NCBI GenBank assembly: GCA_964543295.1
Contig: CAZIXA010000016.1
Location: 1-52,093, forward strand
DNA: 52,093 nt
Origin: AE-B3B sp964543295
GTDB taxonomy: Bacteria > Aerophobota > Aerophobia > Aerophobales > AE-B3A
Direction of reading: 5' to 3'
Below, piece by piece: positions 31,643 to 40,236 of the stretch. Numbering within the stretch: position 1 is the stretch's first letter; each line of letters starts with the position of its first letter. The notes under the pieces are model-generated. The model was not told the origin of the DNA. It ran no database searches and was given only the letters and a program-made list of their open reading frames with translations. Made by a program: the position numbers and the translations under genes.

Positions 31643-32401
31643 TTAATTTTTAGCTTGCAGCTCTTTTATTTTATCTCGGAGTCGGGCCGCCTCTTCAAAA
31701 TTTTCCCTTCTAACAGCCTCTTCTAATTCTACGTTCAATTCTTCCAGGTGCGTAAGCGGTTTCTTCTTTCTGATTTCTCCTGCTAGTTCCCTCAGTGATT
31801 CTATTTCCTCACTTTCTTTGGATAATTCTGACTGATCCAAACTTTGGAAAAAGTCATCAATTCTTTCCATTCCCAGCTTTGTTTGCTTTAAGGCTTTCTC
31901 GTAGTCTTTTTTTTCTAAACTGATCAATGCTTTTGCTCTGGTATTCATCATTATTATGTAGGGTATGTGGCGGGTAAAAGCTGGTTTATATCGCTCATCG
32001 ACGGCGTATCTTAAAACCAAATTGTGTGCTCTGAGGTTGCGGTCGGTATCCCTTATGACTCCTCGATAATCTTTTAACGAAAATAGACTGAGGTAGCGGT
32101 GATAATATTGGACAGCTTCCTCGTACAGCTTTTCACAATCACTCTTACTCAACTCAAATCCCCGCGTGGTGCCATGGCTGGTTTTATATTGTTCTAATCG
32201 TGATAGATGATAATCTAGTAAAGACTCTTTACCATAAGGCCTTTTTCCATCAGGTCTACCCTCTGCTTCCATTTGCAGAAGACCGAGTTCTATCCTCATT
32301 TGAATTTTGTCCTTTCCATCCCTTCCCTTTATTTTTCTTGCCGTGACCTTATCTGGCCGGTATTCCCATCCTTCCATAGCCGGACTAATATCCTCACTCA
32401 T
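31643..32401 (-). CDS. UVR-motif protein of unknown function
   Basis: A 252-residue soluble protein. The C-terminal ~40 residues hold a UVR motif (L-E-E-A-V-R-R-E-N-F-E-E-A-A-R-L-R-D-K-I), as in UvrB, UvrC, ClpC and McsA, where it mediates protein contacts. The first 210 residues are helical. They include a Y-R-P-D-K-V-T-A-R-K-I-K-G-R-D-G segment near 15-30 (strand-like) and a TPR-like helical stretch around 85-180. GAGGAG precedes the ATG. It follows the LarA-like gene by 11 bases. It may be an adaptor for a Clp or repair system; nothing more can be said. Confidence 0.7.
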   Translation of the reverse strand: MSEDISPAMEGWEYRPDKVTARKIKGRDGKDKIQMRIELGLLQMEAEGRPDGKRPYGKESLLDYHLSRLEQYKTSHGTTRGFELSKSDCEKLYEEAVQYYHRYLSLFSLKDYRGVIRDTDRNLRAHNLVLRYAVDERYKPAFTRHIPYIIMMNTRAKALISLEKKDYEKALKQTKLGMERIDDFFQSLDQSELSKESEEIESLRELAGEIRKKKPLTHLEELNVELEEAVRRENFEEAARLRDKIKELQAKN

Positions 32402-32412
32402 ATCTTTCTCCT

Positions 32413-33792
32413 CTAGAATCGGTTCCCATCACTCTGATTTGTAGGCGCCACTGTGGGAAACAAGGATTTTGAAACTTCAGCTTCTTTTTTGGTGGGGTGA
32501 GCGCTGTATATAGCTAGTTTATTGGCATCTTTAAATACTAAGATCGTCTTCTGAGAATCATTTCTAATCCATTGGTCAATGATTTTCTGTGGATTTTTTG
32601 TAGGATTTAAATGAGCTGCCCGAACTGTTCTTTCATCAAGCTTGGAATATAGCCAGACTCTATTTACTCGCCCAATGATTCTTGCCATTTTATAAGCCTT
32701 CTGCTTGAACAATCTGTAGTTCTTTTTGATCTCAAGGGCAAGCGCATCTTTCGATTTGTTCAGAGTTAGGGAATCATAAAAAAATTTTTTGGCCTTTTCA
32801 CTAGGAGCCAGACCTTGGTATCCACCATCGCAAGCGGCTAACCAAAGAATCTCTCCTTTATCGAGGATGGCATTATTTACTAGATCAAGTCCCCTCTGAG
32901 AGGTATAGAGAGTTTCATCGTCAGGATAACCACCGGGGGAGACGATAGAATATTTGCTGGGTTTTAGATAGAAACTAGTTGTTTGGTCTACCACTCTAAT
33001 GCCTTCCCTGGTTACAGTTTCAACGTGACCCGCTGCAGCCCAGATGAGTCTTTTGCTACCAATGGTAGCCAGGGTGTACACTCTCCTACCTTGGCTGATA
33101 AGATCCATAGCCTCCAACATATCTTCAGCAACCGGATTGGAACGTCGTTCAGGATCATAATGCCAGGGATGCCTGCCAAAAGATGCCTCCCTTTCTAAGG
33201 CAAGTCTATGATTAGCTTCTATTGTTTTAAAAGAGCAACATCCGGGAAGAAAGTTTTTAATAGCATTACAATAGCCAGCAAAATAGTGATTCTTCATGTT
33301 AGCTGTAACAAAAAAGACTTCCGCTTTTGAGAGTTCCGGGTCGACTTCAACTTTTGTCCCCCGGGTGGTTGTACCTACCGTTACAGTGGGTCTTTCACAA
33401 TCATGAATCAAAATAGCATGGTTAAGCTGGTTTTTTTTGGCAATCTCTTTGATAATTCTCACAATCTCAAGATTTCCCCTAGTTTCTGGATGGTGAGAAC
33501 CGGTCGTAATTATGTATTGAATATGCTTTGCTCCTTTTAGCCGTTTTGCACTGGCCTCGATTTGGTGCCAATGAGGCTGGTTTCTGGTACTATCCTCTAC
33601 CAGAGCACACACTTTTTGGTTCCTCACCATGTCCTTCAATTTTGAACCAGCCAAAGGTTTTTCTAATGCATTTTCCAGAGTTTCCGAGGTGGCTGAGGTT
33701 TCTTCCAGTTCTTTTGGTTCTATAATCTGTACCTGCTCATCTGGTAGATTCAGAATCAAACTTTCTTTTCCATAGGGCAGTTTTACTTTCAT
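32413..33792 (-). CDS. LarA-like nickel-pincer racemase/epimerase family protein
   Basis: A 459-residue member of the LarA (DUF2088) superfamily, whose characterised members racemise lactate or epimerise other 2-hydroxyacids with a nickel-pincer nucleotide. N-terminal domain features are P-Y-G-K-E near residue 5, a V-E-D-S-T-R segment near 65-70, and T-T-G-S-H-H-P near 95-101. Residues matching the active site are His and Lys in H-Y-F-A-G-Y-C-N-A-I-K-N-F-L-P-G and N-P-V-A-E-D-M near 227. No larB, larC or larE lies nearby, so cofactor supply must come from elsewhere if the protein is nickel-dependent. It groups with an unknown gene and a UVR-motif gene. Confidence 0.8.
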   Translation of the reverse strand: MKVKLPYGKESLILNLPDEQVQIIEPKELEETSATSETLENALEKPLAGSKLKDMVRNQKVCALVEDSTRNQPHWHQIEASAKRLKGAKHIQYIITTGSHHPETRGNLEIVRIIKEIAKKNQLNHAILIHDCERPTVTVGTTTRGTKVEVDPELSKAEVFFVTANMKNHYFAGYCNAIKNFLPGCCSFKTIEANHRLALEREASFGRHPWHYDPERRSNPVAEDMLEAMDLISQGRRVYTLATIGSKRLIWAAAGHVETVTREGIRVVDQTTSFYLKPSKYSIVSPGGYPDDETLYTSQRGLDLVNNAILDKGEILWLAACDGGYQGLAPSEKAKKFFYDSLTLNKSKDALALEIKKNYRLFKQKAYKMARIIGRVNRVWLYSKLDERTVRAAHLNPTKNPQKIIDQWIRNDSQKTILVFKDANKLAIYSAHPTKKEAEVSKSLFPTVAPTNQSDGNRF

Positions 33793-33810
33793 TTTGAGTA
33801 GCTACATTCC

Positions 33811-34350
33811 TCACCAATGTCCATGTTTCTTGAGATAATCCAGAAGTCTTTCTATATCATGAGGGGCTGACCTGATGGCTAAAGTTCCCACGTAGATCAA
33901 GACCGAAAATTGCCAGCTATCTTCCGGACCAGTAATCAGTCCTGAATGGACGTCCTCTTTTCTCTCTAACTCTCTGGAAAAGTAACCGATCGCTTTTTCC
34001 AATGGACCTTCAAATAGATTGACAGTATAGGTTTGATTGCTGTATTTTAACATAGGAAAGGAGACTCCGCGCATGAGCAGGAATTTTCCAATTTCATCTT
34101 CATCTACCTCGTCAAAGTCCCTTTCAAACTCAAAACCTTCAAATTGAGGAAGGTCCCGGGGCAGAACTATCATTGGTTTGTGAACTACCACCTTACCTTT
34201 TCGCACCACGGTATCTCCTACATTAACTACTGATTTGGTTAAACATGTATAAGGTAATTCGGTATTTTCAAAAGCTAGAAGGCCCCGTAAGCGAGGTCTC
34301 AAAATCTTTGTTTCCCGGATAGCTCTTTCCCATTTTTCCTGTAGACTCAT
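33811..34350 (-). CDS. Conserved-looking hypothetical protein, 179 aa
   Basis: I do not recognise this protein. It is soluble, acidic in its middle (R-D-F-D-E-V-D-E-D-E-I near residues 79-89), and has K-P-M-I-V-L-P-R-D-L-P-Q-F-E-G near 58-72 followed by helical segments ending in I-E-R-L-L-D-Y-L-K-K-H-G-H-W. No signal peptide or membrane segment is seen. GAGGAT lies upstream of the ATG. It is the first gene of a three-gene set with the LarA-like and UVR genes (gaps 18 and 11 bases), so they probably work together. Confidence 0.65.
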   Translation of the reverse strand: MSLQEKWERAIRETKILRPRLRGLLAFENTELPYTCLTKSVVNVGDTVVRKGKVVVHKPMIVLPRDLPQFEGFEFERDFDEVDEDEIGKFLLMRGVSFPMLKYSNQTYTVNLFEGPLEKAIGYFSRELERKEDVHSGLITGPEDSWQFSVLIYVGTLAIRSAPHDIERLLDYLKKHGHW

Positions 34351-34456
34351 TCTCTTATATCCTCTTTATATTTTCTCCTGTTTCCAGAGGAGGAGTCTCT
34401 TCACGCATTAACACAATATTTATCCGCCCTTAGCCTAATGCAAAGTCAAAGACTTG

Positions 34457-35044
34457 TCAAGAGATTAATTTGGCAAGTTCCAAAACAGAATTGATCACTA
34501 GATCGGCATTTTTTGAGGAGTTTTGATTGGGGGTACGCAAGAGAATTGTGGTGACTCCTGCTCTCTTTCCTGCCAGCATGTCAAATTCATAATCTCCTAT
34601 CAATATTACCTCTTCTGGCTCAAGTCCCATTTTTTGACAAGCCAGGAAAACCGGCTCTCTGGCTGGTTTGGGTGGGGCCTCTTTTCTGGTAATTACGGCG
34701 TCAAAATCCAGTTTGAACCTGTCAAGAATAATCCTAACTGACTTTCTACTATTGCGAGTGACGATAGCGCGCTTTATCTTTTTTTGGGAAAGTAATCTAA
34801 GCAGCGCCATAATGCCAAAATTCAGCTCTGATGTGAGAGCTGCTTTGGTTTCGTGATTTTCTAGGATCCTTAGAGCTCTTTTTTTCTCCTCTGGATCCTT
34901 GAGTTGCTCGATCTGCTCAAGTACCGGTTCATCTAACTCTGAGCCGAAAATCTCCCTCCTTATCAGCTTGAAGTCAAGCCTGGATTTCACTATTACCCCA
35001 TCCAGATCAAATATAATGGCTTTAAAATTACCCATTTTCTTCAT
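34457..35044 (-). CDS. HAD-superfamily hydrolase, phosphoglycolate-phosphatase-like
   Basis: A 195-residue HAD phosphatase. Motif I is F-D-L-D-G-V-I near residues 11-17 (nucleophile Asp), motif II is V-T-R-N-S near 94-98, motif III Lys lies in P-P-K-P-A-R near 122, and motif IV is I-G-D-Y-E-F-D-M-L near 147-155. A helical cap sits between motifs I and II. It probably dephosphorylates a small sugar phosphate or phosphoglycolate. A start at Met 4 (M-G-N-F-K-A-I-I-F) is equally possible. It is transcribed divergently from the dcw operon. Confidence 0.85.
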   Translation of the reverse strand: MKKMGNFKAIIFDLDGVIVKSRLDFKLIRREIFGSELDEPVLEQIEQLKDPEEKKRALRILENHETKAALTSELNFGIMALLRLLSQKKIKRAIVTRNSRKSVRIILDRFKLDFDAVITRKEAPPKPAREPVFLACQKMGLEPEEVILIGDYEFDMLAGKRAGVTTILLRTPNQNSSKNADLVINSVLELAKLIS

Positions 35045-35146
35045 CGATGATAGATGTCCTTAGAATTTTCTTTAGGGCAAGAGAATAACACTTTTCCCTG
35101 GAAGTGTCAATCTCTCACTCAAGAATTTTTTGTGGTGAGTGACCCC

Positions 35147-35174
35147 TTGACAATTTTTTTTTTTACTTTATAAT
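35147..35174 (+). promoter_or_regulatory. Consensus promoter of the dcw operon
   Basis: TTGACA (35147-35152) and TATAAT (35169-35174) are perfect hexamers with a 16-base spacer that is nearly all T. It reads into mraZ. Confidence 0.8.
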
Positions 35175-35183
35175 GGGTGTTGG

Positions 35184-35218
35184 TGGTAAAAAGTGGAGTG
35201 AAGTGGAGAAAAAATTGG
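35184..35218 (+). promoter_or_regulatory. MraZ-binding repeats upstream of mraZ
   Basis: TGG triplets followed by purines occur at 35184, 35194 and 35204, exactly 10 bases apart, with a further TGGGAG near 35213. This matches the 10-bp-spaced direct repeats through which MraZ regulates its own operon. They lie just downstream of the -10 box. The last element merges with the ribosome-binding site. Confidence 0.6.
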
Positions 35219-35227
35219 GAGAGTTAA

Positions 35228-35668
35228 ATGTTCATGGGGGAATACCACCATACCATAGACAAAAAGAACCGACTCATCATTCCCTCTCCTCTGCGTCAAC
35301 TTACCAAGCAGGGTGAGGATAGGTTTATCATTACCCGGGGATTGGATAGGAGTCTATTTCTCTACCCTCTATCGGAATGGCAAAATCTGGGAGATCGATT
35401 GACTTACTTATCTACCACTAAATCCAATGCCCGGGCCTTTCTAAGACTTCTCTTCTCTGGAGCTCATCCAGTTCAGCCAGATGGTCAGGGAAGAATTACC
35501 TTGCCGCAAACTTTGAAGGATTTTGCCCAGATTAAGGAGAAGGTTGCTGTAATTGGCGCTTTCAATAAGATAGAGATATGGAGCGAGGAAAGCTGGGATA
35601 AATATTACGGGGAGCAGAGATCCATCTTCGAGGAGTTATCGGAGAAGATTATGGATGTGGAGATTTGA
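35228..35668 (+). CDS. mraZ: Transcriptional regulator MraZ
   Basis: A 146-residue MraZ with two AbrB-like swapped-hairpin repeats: F-M-G-E-Y-H-H-T-I-D-K-K-N-R-L-I-I-P at the start, and A-H-P-V-Q-P-D-G-Q-G-R-I-T-L-P near residues 80-94. It binds DNA upstream of its own gene and tunes the division and cell-wall operon. GGGAGAG precedes the ATG. It is the first gene of the dcw cluster, as usual, and its stop overlaps the TTG start of rsmH. Confidence 0.95.
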   Translation: MFMGEYHHTIDKKNRLIIPSPLRQLTKQGEDRFIITRGLDRSLFLYPLSEWQNLGDRLTYLSTTKSNARAFLRLLFSGAHPVQPDGQGRITLPQTLKDFAQIKEKVAVIGAFNKIEIWSEESWDKYYGEQRSIFEELSEKIMDVEI

Positions 35669-36555
35669 AATTCCCTCATCGGCCGGTAATGGTCACAGAG
35701 GTTCTCCACTGGCTCGCTCCAAAAGAGGGAGATGTTTATGTTGACTGCACTATGGGTACAGGTGGTCACAGTGAGGCCATCCTGGAAAAAGCAAGGGGTA
35801 GAATCCGCTTAATAGGGATAGATCGAGACGAAGAAACTCTCAAAGTAGCTAAAGAAGCACTAAAGAAGTATCAATCACACATTAGCTTTGTCAAAGCAAA
35901 CTTTAAACATCTCCCTCAAATTCTAAAAGAGAAAAAGATAAGAGAGGTAGACGGTATACTTTACGATCTGGGATTGTCTTCTTTCCAGTTAAAAAGTCGA
36001 GAGAGGGGCTTTAGTTTTCGGGGTTCTGCTCCTTTAGATATGAGAGCGGACCAATCACAGAAAATAACGGCCGCTTATCTGGTGAACAACCTCTCGGCAG
36101 CCGAACTAGAAGATATTTTTTTGAAGTTAGGGGAGGAGAGATGGGCCCGGCGGGTGGCAGAATTTATAGTCCGAGAGAGGGGGAAAAGTTCTCTCAAGAC
36201 CACCTGGGATCTGGTAGAAGTGGCAAGAAAAGCTATTCCGGCTGAGGTTCGGAAAAAAAGAAAGATACATTTTGCTACCAAGATTTTTCAAGCTTTACGC
36301 ATCAAAGTAAATCAAGAGCTTGAAAATATAAAGATAGCTCTTCCCCTCAGTTTTGAGCTCTTGCGACGTGGGGGAAGAGTCTGTGTGATTAGCTATCATT
36401 CTCTGGAAGACAGAATAGTTAAAAGGGAATTTAGCGAAGGAGAAAAGAATAGGCTGAGGATCCTGACCAAAAAGGTAGTCAAGCCTTCATCAAATGAGAT
36501 TCTAGCCAACCCGAGTGCTCGTTCGGCTCGGCTAAGAGCAGCGGAAAGGCTATAA
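35665..36555 (+). CDS. rsmH: 16S rRNA (cytosine-1402-N4)-methyltransferase
   Basis: A 296-residue SAM-dependent methyltransferase (MraW/RsmH) that methylates C1402 of 16S rRNA. Visible are H-R-P-V-M-V-T-E-V at the start, D-C-T-M-G-T-G-G-H-S near residues 28-37 (SAM motif), D-R-D near 54, Y-D-L-G-L-S-S near 106-112, R-G-F-S-F-R, and S-Y-H-S-L-E-D-R near 248-255. It begins with a TTG overlapping the mraZ stop, so translation is coupled. Length and position are normal. Confidence 0.95.
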   Translation: MKFPHRPVMVTEVLHWLAPKEGDVYVDCTMGTGGHSEAILEKARGRIRLIGIDRDEETLKVAKEALKKYQSHISFVKANFKHLPQILKEKKIREVDGILYDLGLSSFQLKSRERGFSFRGSAPLDMRADQSQKITAAYLVNNLSAAELEDIFLKLGEERWARRVAEFIVRERGKSSLKTTWDLVEVARKAIPAEVRKKRKIHFATKIFQALRIKVNQELENIKIALPLSFELLRRGGRVCVISYHSLEDRIVKREFSEGEKNRLRILTKKVVKPSSNEILANPSARSARLRAAERL

Positions 36556-36557
36556 AA

Positions 36558-36824
36558 TTGAGGTGGTTTTTACTAATCCTCGTTTTTATTTTGGGATTGG
36601 CAGGGATAGAGGTTTATAAGCACATGGAATTGGTCAGGAATGGCTACACCATCCAGAGACTTCAAAGTAAGATAAAAAATGTGGAGGAAAAAAATGGGGT
36701 TTTAAAAAGAAAAATTTCGACCTCCTTATCCTTGAGAAGACTGGAGGTTTATGCTCGAGAGAGGCTAAATTTAGGAGAACCCGAGGAAGTGAGATTTATG
36801 AGGAAAGATTCGCCCCGGGATTAA
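36558..36824 (+). CDS. ftsL: FtsL-like cell division protein
   Basis: An 88-residue single-pass membrane protein: an N-terminal hydrophobic segment (residues 3-19) followed by a periplasmic coiled coil (L-Q-S-K-I-K-N-V-E-E-K-N-G-V-L-K-R). It ends with the Y-A-R-E-R-L-N-L-G segment typical of FtsL/DivIC proteins. It lies between rsmH and the FtsI-like gene, the canonical ftsL slot. It starts with TTG two bases after rsmH. FtsL forms a complex with FtsB and FtsQ that activates septal wall synthesis. Confidence 0.8.
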   Translation: MRWFLLILVFILGLAGIEVYKHMELVRNGYTIQRLQSKIKNVEEKNGVLKRKISTSLSLRRLEVYARERLNLGEPEEVRFMRKDSPRD

Positions 36825-36846
36825 AAAGTCCTCGAAGGAGACCTTC

Positions 36847-38664
36847 GTGTCTAGAGAAAGAGATTACCGAGTGCGCATCTATTTACCCTTTTTTCTTCTC
36901 TTTATGGGTCTAATTATTCTGGAAGGCCGTTTATATGACCTGCAGATTCTAAACCACCAGAAGTTTTTCCGGCAAGCGAGCAAGGAACAGGTGAGATTAG
37001 TTGAGATTTCTCCAAAAAGGGGATCAATTTATGATCGAAACCTGGAAAAGCTAGCCGTTAATATCCCTTCCTATTCTCTTTATGCTCGCCCGGGAAAGAT
37101 TTCCCATTCTAAGAAGGTAGCCCGGGAACTCTCTCCTATCCTAAGGATGAAGGTTTCCAACTTGACAAAGAAACTGAGACAGAAGAAGGTCTTTGTCTGG
37201 CTAGAAAGAAAGCTCTCCCTGGCCCAGAAAAAAAGAATTGAAGCACTCGGTCTCAAAGGGGTAGGATTTGTGGAGGAAAGTAAAAGATTTTACCCTCAGG
37301 GGGAACTCGCCTCTTCTCTTTTAGGATTTGCTGGAGTGGACAATCAGGGATTGGCCGGGGTAGAGCTTTCTTATAACAGTGAACTACAAGGAGAGGCAGG
37401 TCATTTCTGGATAAAAGAAGATGCTTTGGGTTACGAAATTCCCTTTGCTAAAGATACTCTTCAGGCTCTGGTTCCCGGTAAGAACTTAGTCTTGACCTTA
37501 GACAATATCATCCAATCCATGGTAGAACAAGAATTATCTCTTACTCTAAAGAAAACCAAGGCCAAATCCGTGGAGGCCTTTTTTATGGACCCTCAAACGG
37601 GTGAAATTCTTGCTCTGGCCAACAAACCCGATTATGATCCTAATTGTTATTCCAATTATTCACCCTTCACTAGAAAGAATAGGGTAGTTCAATCCCTTTA
37701 TGAGCCTGGTTCATCTTTTAAACCCTTTACTGCGAGTGCTTTATTGCAAGAGGGACTGGCAGATCTAAATGAGAAGATTTATTGTGGGGAATCAATCAGG
37801 GTAGCTAATCACCTATTTCATGACTGGAAGAATTTCGATCAAAACTTGAGTTTTATTCAGATTGTTCAAAATTCTTCGAATGTTGGAGTAATCAAGTTAA
37901 CAAGCAGGATGAAAAAGGAGAAATTCTATGAGTACATTCGTCTTTTCGGCTTCGGAAGCTGGACCGGAGTAGATCTTCCCGGAGAAGGCAAAGGAATTGT
38001 TAGATCTCCTTCGGATTGGTCGCTTACCGATCTACCTGCTATCTCTATCGGCCAGGGAATTGCAGTCACTCCTATTCAGATGGTTAACGCTTTGAGTGCT
38101 CTCATAAATGGAGGAAAACTTCTAAGACCTTACGTGGTTAAATACGTGTCTGACTCGGATGGTAAAATAATTAAGGAGAACCGACCTCTGGTAATAAGAA
38201 GAGTGAGCTCTGAGTCTTTATCTCAAACAATAAAATCACTTTTGGAAGGGGTAGTAGAAGAGGGAACGGGAAAAAGGGCAAGAGTCACCGGATATTCTCT
38301 TGGAGGAAAGACAGGGACGGCACAGATCCCTGCATCTAATGGAAGGGGATACCTTCCCAACAAGTACATTGCCTCCTTTATGGGTTTTGCCCCCGTAGAC
38401 TCACCTAGAATTGCTGGAATTGTGATAATTAAGGAGCCTACGGGGGCATATTATGGAGGAGAGGTGGCGGCACCTCTTTTTAGAAGAATAATGAAAAGAG
38501 TTCTACCTTACTTAAATATCTTACCTCAAAAGGAAGGGTTGGTCCAGGCAAAAGAGAAGTTACCCTCTCCTAAAAGGAACCTGAAGAGGGATCTAACCTC
38601 GCTTTTTTCCTCAGCCGCGGCTAATCTAAATGGATCGTGGCTGAGTTTCTTGACAAAATATTGA
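36847..38664 (+). CDS. ftsI: Class B penicillin-binding protein / FtsI-like transpeptidase
   Basis: A 605-residue septal transpeptidase. It has one N-terminal membrane helix (about residues 11-27), a pedestal domain beginning R-G-S-I-Y-D-R-N, and the penicillin-binding domain with the S-x-x-K nucleophile in E-P-G-S-S-F-K-P near 289-296, S-S-N near 342, and K-T-G in G-G-K-T-G-T-A near 488-494. It starts with GTG. No PASTA domains are seen at the C-terminus. It cross-links septal peptidoglycan together with FtsW from the same operon. Confidence 0.93.
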   Translation: MSRERDYRVRIYLPFFLLFMGLIILEGRLYDLQILNHQKFFRQASKEQVRLVEISPKRGSIYDRNLEKLAVNIPSYSLYARPGKISHSKKVARELSPILRMKVSNLTKKLRQKKVFVWLERKLSLAQKKRIEALGLKGVGFVEESKRFYPQGELASSLLGFAGVDNQGLAGVELSYNSELQGEAGHFWIKEDALGYEIPFAKDTLQALVPGKNLVLTLDNIIQSMVEQELSLTLKKTKAKSVEAFFMDPQTGEILALANKPDYDPNCYSNYSPFTRKNRVVQSLYEPGSSFKPFTASALLQEGLADLNEKIYCGESIRVANHLFHDWKNFDQNLSFIQIVQNSSNVGVIKLTSRMKKEKFYEYIRLFGFGSWTGVDLPGEGKGIVRSPSDWSLTDLPAISIGQGIAVTPIQMVNALSALINGGKLLRPYVVKYVSDSDGKIIKENRPLVIRRVSSESLSQTIKSLLEGVVEEGTGKRARVTGYSLGGKTGTAQIPASNGRGYLPNKYIASFMGFAPVDSPRIAGIVIIKEPTGAYYGGEVAAPLFRRIMKRVLPYLNILPQKEGLVQAKEKLPSPKRNLKRDLTSLFSSAAANLNGSWLSFLTKY

Positions 38665-38696
38665 CCAAAATTATCATATGGAATAAAGAGTAATCC

Positions 38697-40184
38697 GTGA
38701 ATTTAAGAGAGCTTATCACCGAGATAGATGTAGAGAAAATAGCTGGCAATCCCGATTTGGAAATAGAGGGAGTAGCCTACGATTCGAGAAGGATCCAGCC
38801 GAATTTCTTATTTGTCGCTATTTCTGGCTTCAAAGAGGATGGCCACCACTTTATTCGTGAGGCTATAGAAAGAGGAGCCAAGGCAGTAATAGTAGAGAAA
38901 GAGATCCAAATCCCCTTCCCAAAAATCGTTTCAGTCAGAGTTCCTTCCTCAAGATTGGTATTAGCTCAGATCTCTAGTCGTTTTTATGGGTTTCCTTCGG
39001 GACAGATACGCGTGATTGGAATTACTGGGACCAACGGTAAAACTACTACCGCCTACTTGATCGAGTCTATTCTCAAGCGATGTGGCTATAGGGTTGGGAA
39101 GATATCAACCATCGATTACACTCTGGGAAGGGGATTTTCTTCTTTTTCTTCCATCACTACCCCCGAGTCAGAGGATGTGCAGCGAATGATCAGGGCAATG
39201 GTGGATGACCATCTTGACTATGTGGTGATGGAAGTCTCCTCCCATGCCCTCGTTCTTCACAGAGTTAAGGGAGTAGAATTTGATTGGGCTGTATTCACCA
39301 ATTTTTCTCCGGAGCACCTCGATTTTCATAAAAACCTTGATGGGTATTTGGAAGCCAAAGTCTCCTTGTTTAAATCACTGGACAAACTCCCCCAAAAGAA
39401 GCCACCTAAAGGAGCCGTAGTCAATATAGATGATCCTGTGGCAAGTTATATCAAAGCTGAGGCTCCTTGCCAGGTAATTACCTATGGGATTAAGAAAGAG
39501 GCTGATGTCCGGGGAAAGGTTTTAGAAGTCAGCTCTAACGGTGTTCATTTTATCTTGGAAGCTGACAGCAGTGATAAGATAAATCTATCTCTTCTGGGTA
39601 TTCATAACGTTTACAATGCTCTGGCCGCTGCCTCAGTGGCGAGGGGAGAAGAAATTCCTTTTGCTCTGATCAAAGAGGGGCTTGAGTCTTTAAGGAGGGT
39701 CCCCGGCAGACTTGAACCTATTGAAAATTCGCAGGGCTTCAGAGTTTTTGTGGATTACGCTCATACCGAAGATGGTCTGGAGAAAGTATTACAAGCTCTA
39801 CGGGGAGTTATTAAGCGGAGGTTGTTGGTGGTATTTGGCTGCGGCGGCGATAGAGATAGGCAAAAACGTCCGCTTATGGGCAAAGTAGCCCTTAAATTGG
39901 CTGACTATTCAATTATTACTTCCGATAACCCCAGGAGCGAGAACCCCGAAGAGATTATTGTCCAGATTGAAAAGGGAATAAAGGAGGCTGGAGGAAAAAG
40001 AGAAAGAGATTATCTGGTCATAGTCGACCGCAGAGAAGCCATAAAGGAAGCTCTGGAAAGGATGAGAAAGGAAGACACCCTTCTTATTGCAGGCAAAGGG
40101 CATGAAAGAGTTCAAATTTTCAAAGATAAGGCAGTAGAGTTTGAGGATAGGAAAGTAGTGCAAGATTTGCTTGGGAGAGAATAA
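38697..40184 (+). CDS. murE: UDP-MurNAc-L-Ala-D-Glu ligase MurE (meso-DAP type)
   Basis: A 495-residue Mur ligase. The ATP loop is I-T-G-T-N-G-K-T-T-T near residues 108-117. Other family marks are E-V-S-S-H-A near 179-184 (carbamylated-Lys and metal region), D-Y-A-H near 353 and the specificity motif D-N-P-R followed by S-E-N near 404-410, which goes with meso-diaminopimelate rather than lysine as the third stem residue. It starts with GTG. Downstream murF follows after 52 bases. Confidence 0.95.
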   Translation: MNLRELITEIDVEKIAGNPDLEIEGVAYDSRRIQPNFLFVAISGFKEDGHHFIREAIERGAKAVIVEKEIQIPFPKIVSVRVPSSRLVLAQISSRFYGFPSGQIRVIGITGTNGKTTTAYLIESILKRCGYRVGKISTIDYTLGRGFSSFSSITTPESEDVQRMIRAMVDDHLDYVVMEVSSHALVLHRVKGVEFDWAVFTNFSPEHLDFHKNLDGYLEAKVSLFKSLDKLPQKKPPKGAVVNIDDPVASYIKAEAPCQVITYGIKKEADVRGKVLEVSSNGVHFILEADSSDKINLSLLGIHNVYNALAAASVARGEEIPFALIKEGLESLRRVPGRLEPIENSQGFRVFVDYAHTEDGLEKVLQALRGVIKRRLLVVFGCGGDRDRQKRPLMGKVALKLADYSIITSDNPRSENPEEIIVQIEKGIKEAGGKRERDYLVIVDRREAIKEALERMRKEDTLLIAGKGHERVQIFKDKAVEFEDRKVVQDLLGRE

Positions 40185-40236
40185 TATGATATGATGAAAC
40201 TATGATTTTGGATGGTCGAAAGAGTAGAGAAAGCCA

